Below, in pieces: positions 49,014-57,836 of a stretch of 59,717 nucleotides of DNA. Origin of the DNA: Betaproteobacteria bacterium Ga0077540 (lineage in GTDB: Bacteria > Pseudomonadota > Gammaproteobacteria > Burkholderiales > Methylophilaceae). The position numbers and the translations under genes are program-made. Location: assembly GCA_001464125.1 (NCBI GenBank), contig LNEP01000013.1:1-59717 (forward strand), read 5' to 3'. Numbering within the stretch: position 1 is the stretch's first letter; every line of letters begins with the position of its first letter. The notes below the pieces were generated by a model, which did not search any database, was not told the origin of the DNA, and saw only the letters and a program-made list of their open reading frames with translations.

Positions 49014-50146
49014 TTCTTTGCTTGCTCTGCCAACCGAATCAATATATTAGCTTCTGCGCTGCCATCATTGGCTTGCATGATTTGTTGTGCATATTGGAGC
49101 CCATGATTGCTCCATTCCGCCCGCTGCTCGGCAGTCGCTGTACGCATGGCAAGAAATTGTTGATTGAATTGCGACTGATTAAACGGCATGGGATTCACCA
49201 GCCCAGCATCAGCCTCTGCAACATGATGCGCATAGCCACAACTCTCTGTTACTAACATAAGCGCACCACAAGCCATGCCCTCTAAAATCACCAAACCAGT
49301 ATTCTCACGATACGCCGGGTGCACACAAACATCGGCACCCTGCATCAATTGCGGAATGTCGGCACGCCCCTTGGAAATCACCACATGGTTATCCAAGCCC
49401 AGCTTCTTGGCCATCTTGGCAAATTGCTTAGGATTATCCTGCCCAACAGCCACCAGTCTAGTATGTTTCAATAACTCAGGCGGCAATGCTGCCATAGCCT
49501 GAATAGCACGATCCAAACCTTTCATGGCAAAGCCAGAACCTGTCAGCAAATAAACAAAATCATCTTCGGCAAAGCCAAAAACACTGCGTAAATGCTGGCG
49601 CATAGCAGATTTGTCTTGCAACACAAATCGCTCCGGCAACAAAAATGGGGGGATATAGTGAAAACGTTCCGATTGCGTGCCATACCAATGTTGAAAATGA
49701 GGCTTCTCAGTAAGCGATACGGCTAATATTTCTGTGTTGGATTGATCCGAGAAAATAGCTTTCTCGCATTCGGCAAACCAGCGATAGCGCGGGGTTAAAC
49801 GATACAACCAACTACGCTGACGATGCGCACGCTCAACAAAACAAGGGTCAGCCGCAAAGTGCGCATCTAAACCAGCCATGCGGTTGTAGCCAAAAACAAA
49901 ATCAAACTTTGCCGATTGAATGATGGCAAATGTGGCATTGATAAATTTCTGATAGCGCTGAAAATTTAACCAGCCCGATTGCGCAAGCACATGCACTTTA
50001 ATGCCATCAAGGATATCGCCCTGCCAGCTCAAGGTAAATATTTCTACTTGATGCCCTCGTTTGAGCAGCTCATTGGCTGTGCGCAACATATCGCGCTGCA
50101 TGCCTCCATAAGGGAAATACTTAAAAATAATAAACGCAAACTTCAT
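49010..50146 (-). CDS. waaG: LPS core glycosyltransferase (WaaG family)
   Basis: GT4 enzyme that adds the first outer-core hexose to heptose II. ATG 50146 (MKFAFIIFKYFPYGGMQRDM) has GAGG about six bases upstream and is chosen over GTG 50161, giving 378 residues. Motifs: YFPYGGMQRDMLR, LLTGSGFAMKGLDRAI and the EX7E-type HPAYRENTGLVILEGMA. Overlaps waaP. Divergent from waaC across a 174-bp gap. Confidence 0.93.
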   Translation of the reverse strand: MKFAFIIFKYFPYGGMQRDMLRTANELLKRGHQVEIFTLSWQGDILDGIKVHVLAQSGWLNFQRYQKFINATFAIIQSAKFDFVFGYNRMAGLDAHFAADPCFVERAHRQRSWLYRLTPRYRWFAECEKAIFSDQSNTEILAVSLTEKPHFQHWYGTQSERFHYIPPFLLPERFVLQDKSAMRQHLRSVFGFAEDDFVYLLTGSGFAMKGLDRAIQAMAALPPELLKHTRLVAVGQDNPKQFAKMAKKLGLDNHVVISKGRADIPQLMQGADVCVHPAYRENTGLVILEGMACGALMLVTESCGYAHHVAEADAGLVNPMPFNQSQFNQQFLAMRTATAEQRAEWSNHGLQYAQQIMQANDGSAEANILIRLAEQAKK

Positions 50147-50320
50147 TAAAGTCCTCGGCACAACGACTGTGCTTGTGAATGCTTTGTTAAAAATGGACGC
50201 AAAACCCTCATTTATTCGCTATAAACTCCGGTTTTTTGTCAATTTTTGCCTCGCCTTCACTACGCGAGTTGCGTTGTGCTGAGGCCTTTAGCAGAATTGT
50301 ATGCGAAAATAGCCACCACT

Positions 50321-51286
50321 ATGAGAATTCTATTAGTCAAAACCTCGTCTCTGGGCGATGTCATCCACAATCTGCCAGTCATCAACGATATATTGCAACA
50401 TGCCCCAAATGCCCAGATTGACTGGCTGGTAGAAGAGAGTTTTGCAGATATTCCCCGCCTACATCCCCGCGTGAACGAGGTCTTTACCGTGGCCGTTAGA
50501 CGTTGGCGCAAACAACTATTTAAATGCACTACTTGGCAGCAAATACGCACACTCAAACGGACATTATCTGCCCATGAATATGATGCGATTATTGACACTC
50601 AAGGGTTGATTAAGAGCGCGCTCATGGCAAAATTGGCGAATGGGGTGCGTCATGGTTACGATGCTGATTCTATCCGCGAGCCTTGGGCCAGCCGTTGTTA
50701 CCAGCAAGTACATCATATTTCCTACCAACAACATGCGGTGATCCGTAACCGTACACTGGCTGCTAACAGTTTGGGCTATGCCGTGCCCACGTCTGCGCCA
50801 GATTACGGCATCCAAACAACGTCGTTGCTGTTACCTGCTGAAGTCAACCTCACTGCCCCGTTTGTGATTGGCCTGCACGGCACTAGCCGTGACAGCAAGT
50901 TATGGGATGAAGCAAACTGGATCGCGCTCGGGCGGCTGTTACAAGCGCAAGGAGTGAGACTAGTATTGCCATGGTCTAATCCAACTGAGCAGCAACGTGC
51001 CCATCGTATTCAAGCGCAGTTAAGTTTGGCTACAGTATTGCCTAAGTTATCTATTTATCAACTGGCTGGGGTGATTACTCACGCGCAAGCGGCTATTGGT
51101 GTCGATACAGGCTTGTCACATTTGGCCGCTGCGCTAAACATACCTACTATTGCTATTTATACCGACACCAATCCAACATTAACTGGTGTGATGGCTGGGG
51201 CATACAGACCTGCCATCAACTTGGGTAATATTCATCAACCACCCACTGTTGACGCAGTGTTGAGCGCATATCAAACCATTACTTAG
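50321..51286 (+). CDS. waaC: ADP-heptose:LPS heptosyltransferase I
   Basis: GT9 enzyme adding the first heptose to Kdo. ATG 50321 (MRILLVKTSSLGDVIHNLPV) matches the family start and gives 321 residues; the open frame upstream to 50246 is not needed. IDWLVEESFADIPRLHP, TQGLIKSAL and GVDTGLSHLAAAL are diagnostic. It is separated from the other heptose genes and divergent from waaG. Confidence 0.95.
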   Translation: MRILLVKTSSLGDVIHNLPVINDILQHAPNAQIDWLVEESFADIPRLHPRVNEVFTVAVRRWRKQLFKCTTWQQIRTLKRTLSAHEYDAIIDTQGLIKSALMAKLANGVRHGYDADSIREPWASRCYQQVHHISYQQHAVIRNRTLAANSLGYAVPTSAPDYGIQTTSLLLPAEVNLTAPFVIGLHGTSRDSKLWDEANWIALGRLLQAQGVRLVLPWSNPTEQQRAHRIQAQLSLATVLPKLSIYQLAGVITHAQAAIGVDTGLSHLAAALNIPTIAIYTDTNPTLTGVMAGAYRPAINLGNIHQPPTVDAVLSAYQTIT

Positions 51287-51339
51287 CAAGTCCCATTTAT
51301 TCAGCCACAACAACTGCTTCAAAAAGTTTCTGGCAATGC

Positions 51340-51367
51340 CTTGAAACACACCTGAATAACCCCATTT
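51340..51367 (+). promoter_or_regulatory. Sigma-32 heat-shock promoter for grpE
   Basis: CTTGAAA, 13-bp spacer, CCCCATTT: a perfect match to the RpoH consensus (CTTGAAA-N11-16-CCCCATNT), 33 bp before the grpE start. Confidence 0.9.
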
Positions 51368-51399
51368 TAAAAAAGTGTTATTAATGAATGGGGAATCCA

Positions 51400-51924
51400 A
51401 TGCAAGAAGATCAAGTCACGCCAGAGAACTTGGCAACCGAAGAAGCGCAAACAACTACAGATGCGGCATCTAATCCTGAAACCAAAATTGCTGAACTTGA
51501 AAAGGCATTAGAAGAAGCCAAAGCGCAGGTGTTATACGTTAAAGCCGAAGGCGAAAATATTCGCCGACGTGCCACAGAAGACATCGACAAAGCCCGCAAA
51601 TTTGCACTGGAAAAATTTAGTGGTGAGTTACTGGCGGTCAAAGATAGCCTAGACGCTGCATTAGCGATTGATAGTACTGATGTAGCCAGCTACAAAAATG
51701 GCGTGGACTTAACCGCCAAACAATTGCTCAGCGTATTCGAGAAATTCAATATTGCTGAAATCAACCCGGTCAATGAAAAATTTGACCCCAATAAACACCA
51801 AGCGATTAGCGCGGTGGATTCTGAGTTAGAACCCAACACGGTAGTCAGCGTATTACAAAAAGGCTACACCTTGAACGAGCGCGTATTACGCCCAGCATTG
51901 GTGATGGTGGCAAAAGCAAAATAA
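51400..51924 (+). CDS. grpE: Nucleotide exchange factor GrpE
   Basis: Releases ADP from DnaK. ATG 51400 gives 174 residues and has GGGGA five bases upstream; ATG 51388 in the same frame lacks one. An acidic, disordered N-terminus is followed by a long helix (about 26-75), then the beta-wing ([40 protein letters not shown]) and [10 protein letters not shown]. First gene of grpE-dnaK-dnaJ, under a sigma-32 promoter. Confidence 0.96.
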   Translation: MQEDQVTPENLATEEAQTTTDAASNPETKIAELEKALEEAKAQVLYVKAEGENIRRRATEDIDKARKFALEKFSGELLAVKDSLDAALAIDSTDVASYKNGVDLTAKQLLSVFEKFNIAEINPVNEKFDPNKHQAISAVDSELEPNTVVSVLQKGYTLNERVLRPALVMVAKAK

Positions 51925-51943
51925 ACCCTATTTGCATTAAGGG

Positions 51944-51971
51944 CTTGAAAAAAATAAATAGAGCCCAATTA
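51944..51971 (+). promoter_or_regulatory. Probable second sigma-32 promoter before dnaK
   Basis: CTTGAAA at 51944-51950 followed, 12-13 bp on, by GCCCAATTA (6 of 8 to CCCCATNT). It would add dnaK transcription independent of grpE. A Shine-Dalgarno AAGGA precedes the dnaK ATG. Confidence 0.65.
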
Positions 51972-52023
51972 TTAAATTATCAGACTGTATAAACGATTGA
52001 TATAAAAGATTAAGGATAGAAAC

Positions 52024-53940
52024 ATGGCAAAAATTATTGGTATTGACTTAGGTACAACAAACTCTTGCGTCGCCGTTATGGAAGGCGGCAAACCACGCGT
52101 GATTGAAAACGCGGAAGGCGCACGTACAACGCCTTCTATTATCGCTTATCAAGAAGATGGCGAAATCTTAGCAGGCGCACCAGCAAAGCGCCAAGCGGTA
52201 ACCAACCCAAAAAATACACTGTTTGCAGTGAAGCGTTTGATTGGCCGCCGTTTTGAAGAAAAAGAAGTGCAAAAAGACATTGGTTTGATGCCTTACACCA
52301 TTGCAAAAGCCGATAACGGTGACGCATGGGTAGAAGTGCGCGGCCAAAAAATGGCGCCACCGCAAATTTCTGCCGAAGTATTACGCAAAATGAAAAAAAC
52401 GGCGGAAGATTACTTGGGCGAAGAAGTGACTGAAGCCGTGATTACAGTACCGGCCTACTTCAACGACAGCCAACGTCAAGCAACCAAAGATGCTGGCCGT
52501 ATCGCTGGCTTAGAAGTGAAACGCATCATCAATGAGCCAACCGCTGCTGCGTTAGCATTTGGCTTGGACAAACAAGAAGGTGACCGCAAAATTGCTGTGT
52601 ACGACTTGGGTGGTGGTACTTTTGACGTGTCGATTATTGAAATCTCTAGCATTGACGGTGAACACCAATTTGAAGTGCTATCTACCAACGGCGACACCTT
52701 CTTAGGTGGTGAAGATTTTGATAACCGCATCATTGATTTCTTGGCGGACGAGTTTAAAAAAGAAAATGGCTTGGATTTACGCAACGATTTGTTGGCTAAA
52801 CAGCGCTTAAAAGAAGCAGCAGAGAAAGCAAAGATTGAGTTATCCGGTGCGCAACAAACGGAAGTGAACTTGCCTTACATTACGGCGGATGCGACTGGCC
52901 CAAAACACTTGGTGGTGAAAATCACTCGTGCCAAATTAGAGTCTTTAGTAGAAGACCTGATTGAGCGCACGATTGCGCCTTGCAGAACAGCGATTAAAGA
53001 TGCTGGCGTCTCTGTGGATGATATTACAGACGTAATTTTGGTCGGTGGTCAAAGCCGTATGCCAAAAGTGCAAGAAAAAGTGAAAGAGATTTTTGGTAAA
53101 GAGCCACGTAAAGACGTGAACCCTGATGAAGCTGTAGCGGTCGGTGCTGCGATTCAAGGTGGGGTGTTACAAGGCGATGTAAAAGACGTACTGTTGCTAG
53201 ACGTGACACCATTGAGTTTAGGTATTGAGACTTTGGGTGGCGTAATGACTAAACTCATCAAGAAAAATACGACGATTCCTACCAAGGCATCACAAGTATT
53301 TTCTACCGCCGAAGACAACCAAAATGCGGTGACGATTCAAGTGTTGCAAGGTGAACGTGAAATGGCTTCTGCCAATAAGTCACTGGGTCAGTTTAACTTA
53401 AGCGACATTCCACCAGCACCACGTGGTATGCCACAAATTGAAGTGACGTTTGACATTGACGCCAACGGTATCTTGCATGTGTCTGCTAAAGACAAAGCAA
53501 CGGGTAAAGAAAATAAAATCACTATCAAGGCTAACTCTGGTTTGTCTGAAGCTGAAATTCAGCAGATGGAAGAAGATGCTGCTAAATACGCTGATGAAGA
53601 CAAAAAGCTACGCGAAACTGTAGATGCACGTAACGCAGCGGATGGCATGGTACACAGCGTGAAAAAATCACTGTCTGAGCATGGTGATAAATTAGATGCT
53701 GATGAAAAAGCCAAGATTGAAGCGGCCATTAAAGATGTGGAAGACGTGATGAAAGATGGCGACAAAGAAACCATTGAAGCCAAAACCAACGCATTGATGG
53801 AAGCTTCTCAAAAGCTTGGTGAAAAGGTTTACGCTGAACAGCAAGCACAAGCCAACACCGAGAGCGCCCAGCCTCAAGGCGAAAAAACAGTAGACGGTGA
53901 TGTAGTAGATGCCGAGTTTGAAGAAGTGAAAAAAGACTAA
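52024..53940 (+). CDS. dnaK: Chaperone DnaK (Hsp70)
   Basis: The 638 residues have the ATPase domain ([17 protein letters not shown] start; [26 protein letters not shown]), the interdomain linker [13 protein letters not shown], substrate-binding domain and the C-terminal EEVKKD acidic tail. Normal length. It works with GrpE and DnaJ encoded on either side. Codon use and GC do not differ visibly from the neighbours. Confidence 0.98.
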   Translation: MAKIIGIDLGTTNSCVAVMEGGKPRVIENAEGARTTPSIIAYQEDGEILAGAPAKRQAVTNPKNTLFAVKRLIGRRFEEKEVQKDIGLMPYTIAKADNGDAWVEVRGQKMAPPQISAEVLRKMKKTAEDYLGEEVTEAVITVPAYFNDSQRQATKDAGRIAGLEVKRIINEPTAAALAFGLDKQEGDRKIAVYDLGGGTFDVSIIEISSIDGEHQFEVLSTNGDTFLGGEDFDNRIIDFLADEFKKENGLDLRNDLLAKQRLKEAAEKAKIELSGAQQTEVNLPYITADATGPKHLVVKITRAKLESLVEDLIERTIAPCRTAIKDAGVSVDDITDVILVGGQSRMPKVQEKVKEIFGKEPRKDVNPDEAVAVGAAIQGGVLQGDVKDVLLLDVTPLSLGIETLGGVMTKLIKKNTTIPTKASQVFSTAEDNQNAVTIQVLQGEREMASANKSLGQFNLSDIPPAPRGMPQIEVTFDIDANGILHVSAKDKATGKENKITIKANSGLSEAEIQQMEEDAAKYADEDKKLRETVDARNAADGMVHSVKKSLSEHGDKLDADEKAKIEAAIKDVEDVMKDGDKETIEAKTNALMEASQKLGEKVYAEQQAQANTESAQPQGEKTVDGDVVDAEFEEVKKD

Positions 53941-53960
53941 GTAACGCTAGTACTGCAAAA

Positions 53961-53993
53961 GCACAGTGCGTCAGAAAAACGTTTTTTCTGTGC
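53961..53993 (+). other. Hairpin between dnaK and dnaJ
   Basis: CAGAAAAA/TTTTTCTG (53972-53990), overlapping an alternative GCACAG/CTGTGC pairing, then a T-rich tract. It may attenuate dnaJ relative to dnaK. Confidence 0.35.
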
Positions 53994-54084
53994 CTGTGTT
54001 TTTGTGGTTTTAACGCTTGAACCTTATTTTAATGAGCATACCTAGGAACATGTAGTTCTGAAGTGCTCCACGGTGAACAACATT

Positions 54085-55215
54085 ATGGCAGCTGCAAAAA
54101 AAGACTATTACGAAGTACTCGGCGTGAATAAAGACGCGTCAGAGGAAGAAATTAAAAAAGCGTATCGCAAACTGGCGATGAAGTATCACCCTGACCGTAA
54201 TCCGGACAATCCGAAAGCGGAAGACCAATTCAAAGAAGCCAAAGAAGCTTATGAAATGCTGTCCGATGATCAGAAGCGTGCAGCTTATGATCAATACGGC
54301 CACGCAGGTGTAGACCCAAGCATGGGCGCAGGAGCAAGCGCCGGATTTGGTGGCTTTGGTGATGCATTTGGCGATATCTTCGGCGACATTTTTGGTGGTG
54401 GCCGTGGTGGTCAGCGCTCAAACGTCTACCGTGGTGCGGATTTACGTTACAACATGGAAGTATCGTTAGAAGACGCAGCACGTGGCACGGAAACAAAAAT
54501 CCGTATTCCCGTACAATCTAGTTGCGAAACTTGTAACGGCACGGGGGCTAAATCAGGCAAGTCGCCCGTCACATGTACAACATGTAACGGTCATGGCCAA
54601 GTGCGCATGCAGCAAGGCTTTTTCTCAGTGCAACAAACGTGTCCAAAATGTCACGGCACCGGTAAGATTATTAAAGATGAAGACCAATGCGGTACCTGTC
54701 ATGGCGCGGGTCGTGTTAAGCAAAACAAAACACTATCTGTCAAAATCCCAGCCGGTGTGGATGAAGGTGATCGCATTCGTTTAAGCGGTGAGGGCGAAGC
54801 CGGCGTCAATGGCGGCCCTACGGGTGACTTATATGTGGTGATTCATATCAAGCCACACGCTATTTTCCAGCGTGAAGGCGGCAACTTGCATTGTGAAATG
54901 CCGATTAGCTTTACTACAGCCGCGTTGGGTGGCGAGATTGAAGTGCCAACATTGGGCGGCTCTGCAAAGATGAAAATTCCGGCAGAAACCCAAACCGGCG
55001 GTGTATTCAGGCTACGCGGAAAGGGCATTAAACCATTGCGCGCTAGTGAGCATGGTGACTTAATGGTCCATGTGGTGGTCGAAACCCCAGTCAAACTCAC
55101 CGAGCATCAGAAAAAGCTGTTGAAAGAGTTTGATGCTAGCACGCAAGCAGATGCTGGCAAACACAGCCCAAAAAATAAAAGTTGGGTAGATAAAGCGAAA
55201 GACTTTTTTAGTTAA
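54085..55215 (+). CDS. dnaJ: Co-chaperone DnaJ (Hsp40)
   Basis: ATG 54085 ([14 protein letters not shown]) has GGTGA about eight bases upstream and is preferred to GTG 54073; the product is 376 residues. It has the J domain with HPD (MKYHPDRN), a Gly/Phe-rich linker ([20 protein letters not shown]), four zinc repeats ([32 protein letters not shown]) and the C-terminal substrate domain. It stimulates DnaK ATPase. A GGCGTGA/TCACGCC hairpin follows. Confidence 0.97.
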   Translation: MAAAKKDYYEVLGVNKDASEEEIKKAYRKLAMKYHPDRNPDNPKAEDQFKEAKEAYEMLSDDQKRAAYDQYGHAGVDPSMGAGASAGFGGFGDAFGDIFGDIFGGGRGGQRSNVYRGADLRYNMEVSLEDAARGTETKIRIPVQSSCETCNGTGAKSGKSPVTCTTCNGHGQVRMQQGFFSVQQTCPKCHGTGKIIKDEDQCGTCHGAGRVKQNKTLSVKIPAGVDEGDRIRLSGEGEAGVNGGPTGDLYVVIHIKPHAIFQREGGNLHCEMPISFTTAALGGEIEVPTLGGSAKMKIPAETQTGGVFRLRGKGIKPLRASEHGDLMVHVVVETPVKLTEHQKKLLKEFDASTQADAGKHSPKNKSWVDKAKDFFS

Positions 55216-55225
55216 TTGTTTAAAG

Positions 55226-55250
55226 GGCGTGATGGTTTAACTGTCACGCC
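55226..55250 (+). terminator. Hairpin after dnaJ
   Basis: GGCGTGA/TCACGCC, 7-bp stem with an 11-base loop, 11 bp after the dnaJ stop; no T run follows, so termination strength is uncertain. Confidence 0.45.
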
Positions 55251-55402
55251 ACTTCACCTCTTGCCCAAATTCACAGGCATATCCGTGCGCTTACAAATTT
55301 GTTACAAAGTATTTTTCACACTTACATTTTTGTAACAGCTGGGTCATTAAACTGCAATATCTTCTTGCTACAGTGTTTCTCAGGTTACAAGGAGACGTAT
55401 AG

Positions 55403-55537
55403 ATGAACCACAAAACCATCACCAAATTTGTACTTGGTATATCTATGGTAGCTAGTTTGGGGTTATCTGGTACACATAGCCATGCTGCTGAGATGAGCAA
55501 TCATTGCCAAGCCAATCATCTGGTCTACGCGTCTTAA
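55403..55537 (+). CDS. Short secreted microprotein, 44 residues, unknown function
   Basis: ATG 55403 has AAGGAG eight bases upstream, an excellent ribosome site. The 44 codons begin MNHKTITKFVLGISMVASL, a basic n-region and hydrophobic core, then THSHAAEM: a Sec signal peptide with cleavage near AHA-type residues 27-29. The predicted mature peptide is only about 15 residues (EMSNHCQANHLVYAS) with one Cys. An intrinsic terminator begins 36 bp after the stop, so the gene has its own transcription unit. A possible promoter is TTGTAA-N17-TGCAAT (55330-55358). It lies 97 bp before creB. I do not recognise a family. It could be a small periplasmic signal for the CreC sensor, or a leader for the cre operon; both are guesses. 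Confidence 0.6.
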   Translation: MNHKTITKFVLGISMVASLGLSGTHSHAAEMSNHCQANHLVYAS

Positions 55538-55572
55538 TCACCTAACGAACACTTGCTATCCAAACCCCCTTT

Positions 55573-55597
55573 TGCCCGCGCCTGCGGGCATCTTTTT
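55573..55597 (+). terminator. Intrinsic terminator after the microprotein gene
   Basis: Perfect 7-bp GC-rich stem TGCCCGC/GCGGGCA with a 4-base loop, followed by TCTTTTT. It ends 37 bp before the creB start and could act as terminator for the microprotein or attenuator for creBCD. Confidence 0.85.
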
Positions 55598-55634
55598 GTC
55601 TATTAATTATGGGTTATCCTCTACAATATGCAGC

Positions 55635-56309
55635 ATGAATCTGCATATTCTGATTATTGAAGATGAACCAGCCATTGCTGAAAACCTTGTCTATGCTTGT
55701 CATGAGGTGGGGATACTTAGTACGCACTGCCAGTTTGGCCAGGCTGGTATTGAAATAGTTAAAACCCAACCGGTAGACTTGGTTGTGTTAGATGTCGGTC
55801 TGCCTGATATGTCCGGCTTTGAGACATGCAAGCAAATACGTACATTCTCTTCCGTGCCTATTTTGTTTTTAACTGCACGCAATCATGAGATTGATCGCAT
55901 TGTGGGACTGGAAATTGGGGCAGACGATTATGTCACAAAGCCATTTAGCCCAAGAGAAGTGGTCGCACGTATTTCTGCTATTTTGCGACGTGGTCAACAC
56001 ACACCAACCGCTAAAATAAAACCCTCTCCATTTCAAGTGGATGAAATGGAACGCAGAATCCAATTTATGGGGCAGTATTTGGCACTCACCAGATACGAAT
56101 TCTTACTGCTAAAGACCCTTATTGCATCACCTCAGCGTGTCTATGACAGAGCTCAGTTGATGGATATGGTTTGGCAAAACGCAGAAGACACCATGGAGCG
56201 TACTGTAGACGCCCATATCAAAACTTTGCGCAGAAAATTGCGCGCGATTGACCCGCACACAAAAGCAATCATCACACACCGTGGCATGGGCTATAGCCTC
56301 TACGCATGA
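55635..56309 (+). CDS. creB: Response regulator CreB (OmpR family)
   Basis: DNA-binding partner of the sensor CreC. ATG 55635 (MNLHILIIEDEPAI) gives 224 residues; the open frame upstream to 55572 runs through the terminator and is rejected. The receiver domain has Asp53 (VVLDVGLPDMSGFE) and Lys102 (DDYVTKPFSPREV). The winged helix has LALTRYEFLLLKTL and RTVDAHIKTLRRKLRAIDP...THRGMGYSL. These stretches match E. coli CreB far better than PhoB or OmpR. Its TGA overlaps the creC ATG (ATGA). Confidence 0.92.
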   Translation: MNLHILIIEDEPAIAENLVYACHEVGILSTHCQFGQAGIEIVKTQPVDLVVLDVGLPDMSGFETCKQIRTFSSVPILFLTARNHEIDRIVGLEIGADDYVTKPFSPREVVARISAILRRGQHTPTAKIKPSPFQVDEMERRIQFMGQYLALTRYEFLLLKTLIASPQRVYDRAQLMDMVWQNAEDTMERTVDAHIKTLRRKLRAIDPHTKAIITHRGMGYSLYA

Positions 56310-57751
56310 ATCTACCGTTTAAAATCAATATTAGCTTAAAAATATTCTTAGGCTACTTTGCATTAGTCGGCTTGGCCGCATGGTTTGTGCTGACAATCTT
56401 TGTAGATGAGGTAAAGCCAGGCGTGCGACAAGCGATGGAAGATAGCCTTGTGGATACTGCAAGCATACTAGCTGCGTTAGCAGCAGAAGATGTCAAACAT
56501 CAAACTATTCAGCATGGTCAGTTTTCCAATAGTATTAAACACTATATAGCACATACCCATCAGGCCTCTATTTGGGGTGTTAAAAAACAAAGCGCTGATT
56601 ACCGCATATACATTACCAATCCGCGTGGCATTGTCATTTTTGATTCCGCCAACTTGGCGGTAGGACAAGACTATTCGCGCTGGAACGACGTCTATCTGAC
56701 ATTACGAGGTGAGTATGGTGTGCGCTCTAGCCCCGAAACTGCAGGCGATAACAGGGATACCGTGATGTATGTTGCCGCCCCTATTAAAGATGGCAATACC
56801 ATTATTGGTAGCTTAACCGTTGCCAAACCCAATCGTACATTATTGCCATTTATTGAGCGTGCTCAGCAAAAAATCATACGCTGGGGCGCGCTATTATTTA
56901 CGCTTTCCATACTAGTAGGTGCTTTATTCACTTGGCGCTTTACACGCAAGATTCAAAAGTTAAGAGATTACGCCATCCATGTATCTAAAGGTGAGAAAGC
57001 CACACCTCCGACATCCAGTAACGATGAACTAACTGAGTTGGCGCTTGCTATGCAAACCATGCGTAATGAGTTAGACGGCAAACAATATGTACAGGATTCT
57101 GTGCAGCATCTCACCCATGAACTTAAAAGCCCGTTGACTGCAATACAAGGGGCGGCGGAACTGATCTCTCCGGCCATGCCGCCAGAAACGCAATTGCATT
57201 TTTTAAGCCAAATTAAAACGCAATCTAATCGCATGGATACGATTATCCAAAATATGTTGGGGTTAGCTGCACTGGAGCATCAACAACAGTTGAATCACCT
57301 CACCCGAATCAAACTAGCAGATTTAATCAGCACGCAAATTGCGCACCTTAGAGAAAAAGCAAGCCAGCGGCAGGTGCAGATTAAACATGTCGCTGACGCA
57401 TCCGTAGAGATAATGGCTGAAGCATTCTTACTTGGACAAGCCATTTATAACTTGTTAGACAATGCGATTGATTTTAGCCCGTCAAATAGTGTGATTAACA
57501 CTCATATCGAGGTGCACAACCAGCTTGTAGAAATACATATCGAAGATGAAGGGACTGGTATTCCTGATTATGCACAGACTAAGATATTGAATAAGTTTTA
57601 CTCACTGCCCCGCCCTCACAATGGCGAGAAAAGCACTGGACTAGGCCTTAACTTTGTACAAGAAATTGTTAAATTACACCAAGGTCAGTTACATTTGCAA
57701 AACAACCCCAAGGTTGGCGTGACTGCAATCATCACACTCCCTCTGCATTAA
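56306..57751 (+). CDS. creC: Sensor histidine kinase CreC
   Basis: The 481 residues have TM1 (about 10-30), a periplasmic sensing domain (about 31-190) with YRIYITNPRGIVIFDS, TM2 (about 193-210), a HAMP region, the phosphoacceptor His271 in LTHELKSPLTAIQG, and the ATPase N, G1 and G2 boxes (NLLDNAIDFSP, DEGTGIP, GLGLNFV). E. coli CreC responds to carbon and metabolic state; related systems in Aeromonas and Stenotrophomonas respond to beta-lactam or peptidoglycan stress. The signal here is unknown. Confidence 0.92.
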   Translation: MNLPFKINISLKIFLGYFALVGLAAWFVLTIFVDEVKPGVRQAMEDSLVDTASILAALAAEDVKHQTIQHGQFSNSIKHYIAHTHQASIWGVKKQSADYRIYITNPRGIVIFDSANLAVGQDYSRWNDVYLTLRGEYGVRSSPETAGDNRDTVMYVAAPIKDGNTIIGSLTVAKPNRTLLPFIERAQQKIIRWGALLFTLSILVGALFTWRFTRKIQKLRDYAIHVSKGEKATPPTSSNDELTELALAMQTMRNELDGKQYVQDSVQHLTHELKSPLTAIQGAAELISPAMPPETQLHFLSQIKTQSNRMDTIIQNMLGLAALEHQQQLNHLTRIKLADLISTQIAHLREKASQRQVQIKHVADASVEIMAEAFLLGQAIYNLLDNAIDFSPSNSVINTHIEVHNQLVEIHIEDEGTGIPDYAQTKILNKFYSLPRPHNGEKSTGLGLNFVQEIVKLHQGQLHLQNNPKVGVTAIITLPLH

Positions 57752-57753
57752 AC

Positions 57754-57769
57754 TTCACACCCACTTCAC
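57754..57769 (+). promoter_or_regulatory. cre-tag (CreB binding site) upstream of creD
   Basis: TTCAC-ACCCAC-TTCAC: a perfect match to the E. coli CreB recognition sequence TTCAC-N6-TTCAC. It lies just after the creC stop and 68 bp before the creD start, so creD and the peptidase gene should be direct CreB targets. Confidence 0.85.
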
Positions 57770-57836
57770 ATAGGCGCATTCTGCCTTCACGCTAGCGTTT
57801 TAATCTGCACGCTCCATAACAACCAAGGAGACTGCA

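Noticed and set aside
55572..55634. N-terminal extension of CreB from 55572
   Set aside because: It runs through an intrinsic terminator and is unrelated to CreB; ATG 55635 begins the receiver domain exactly.
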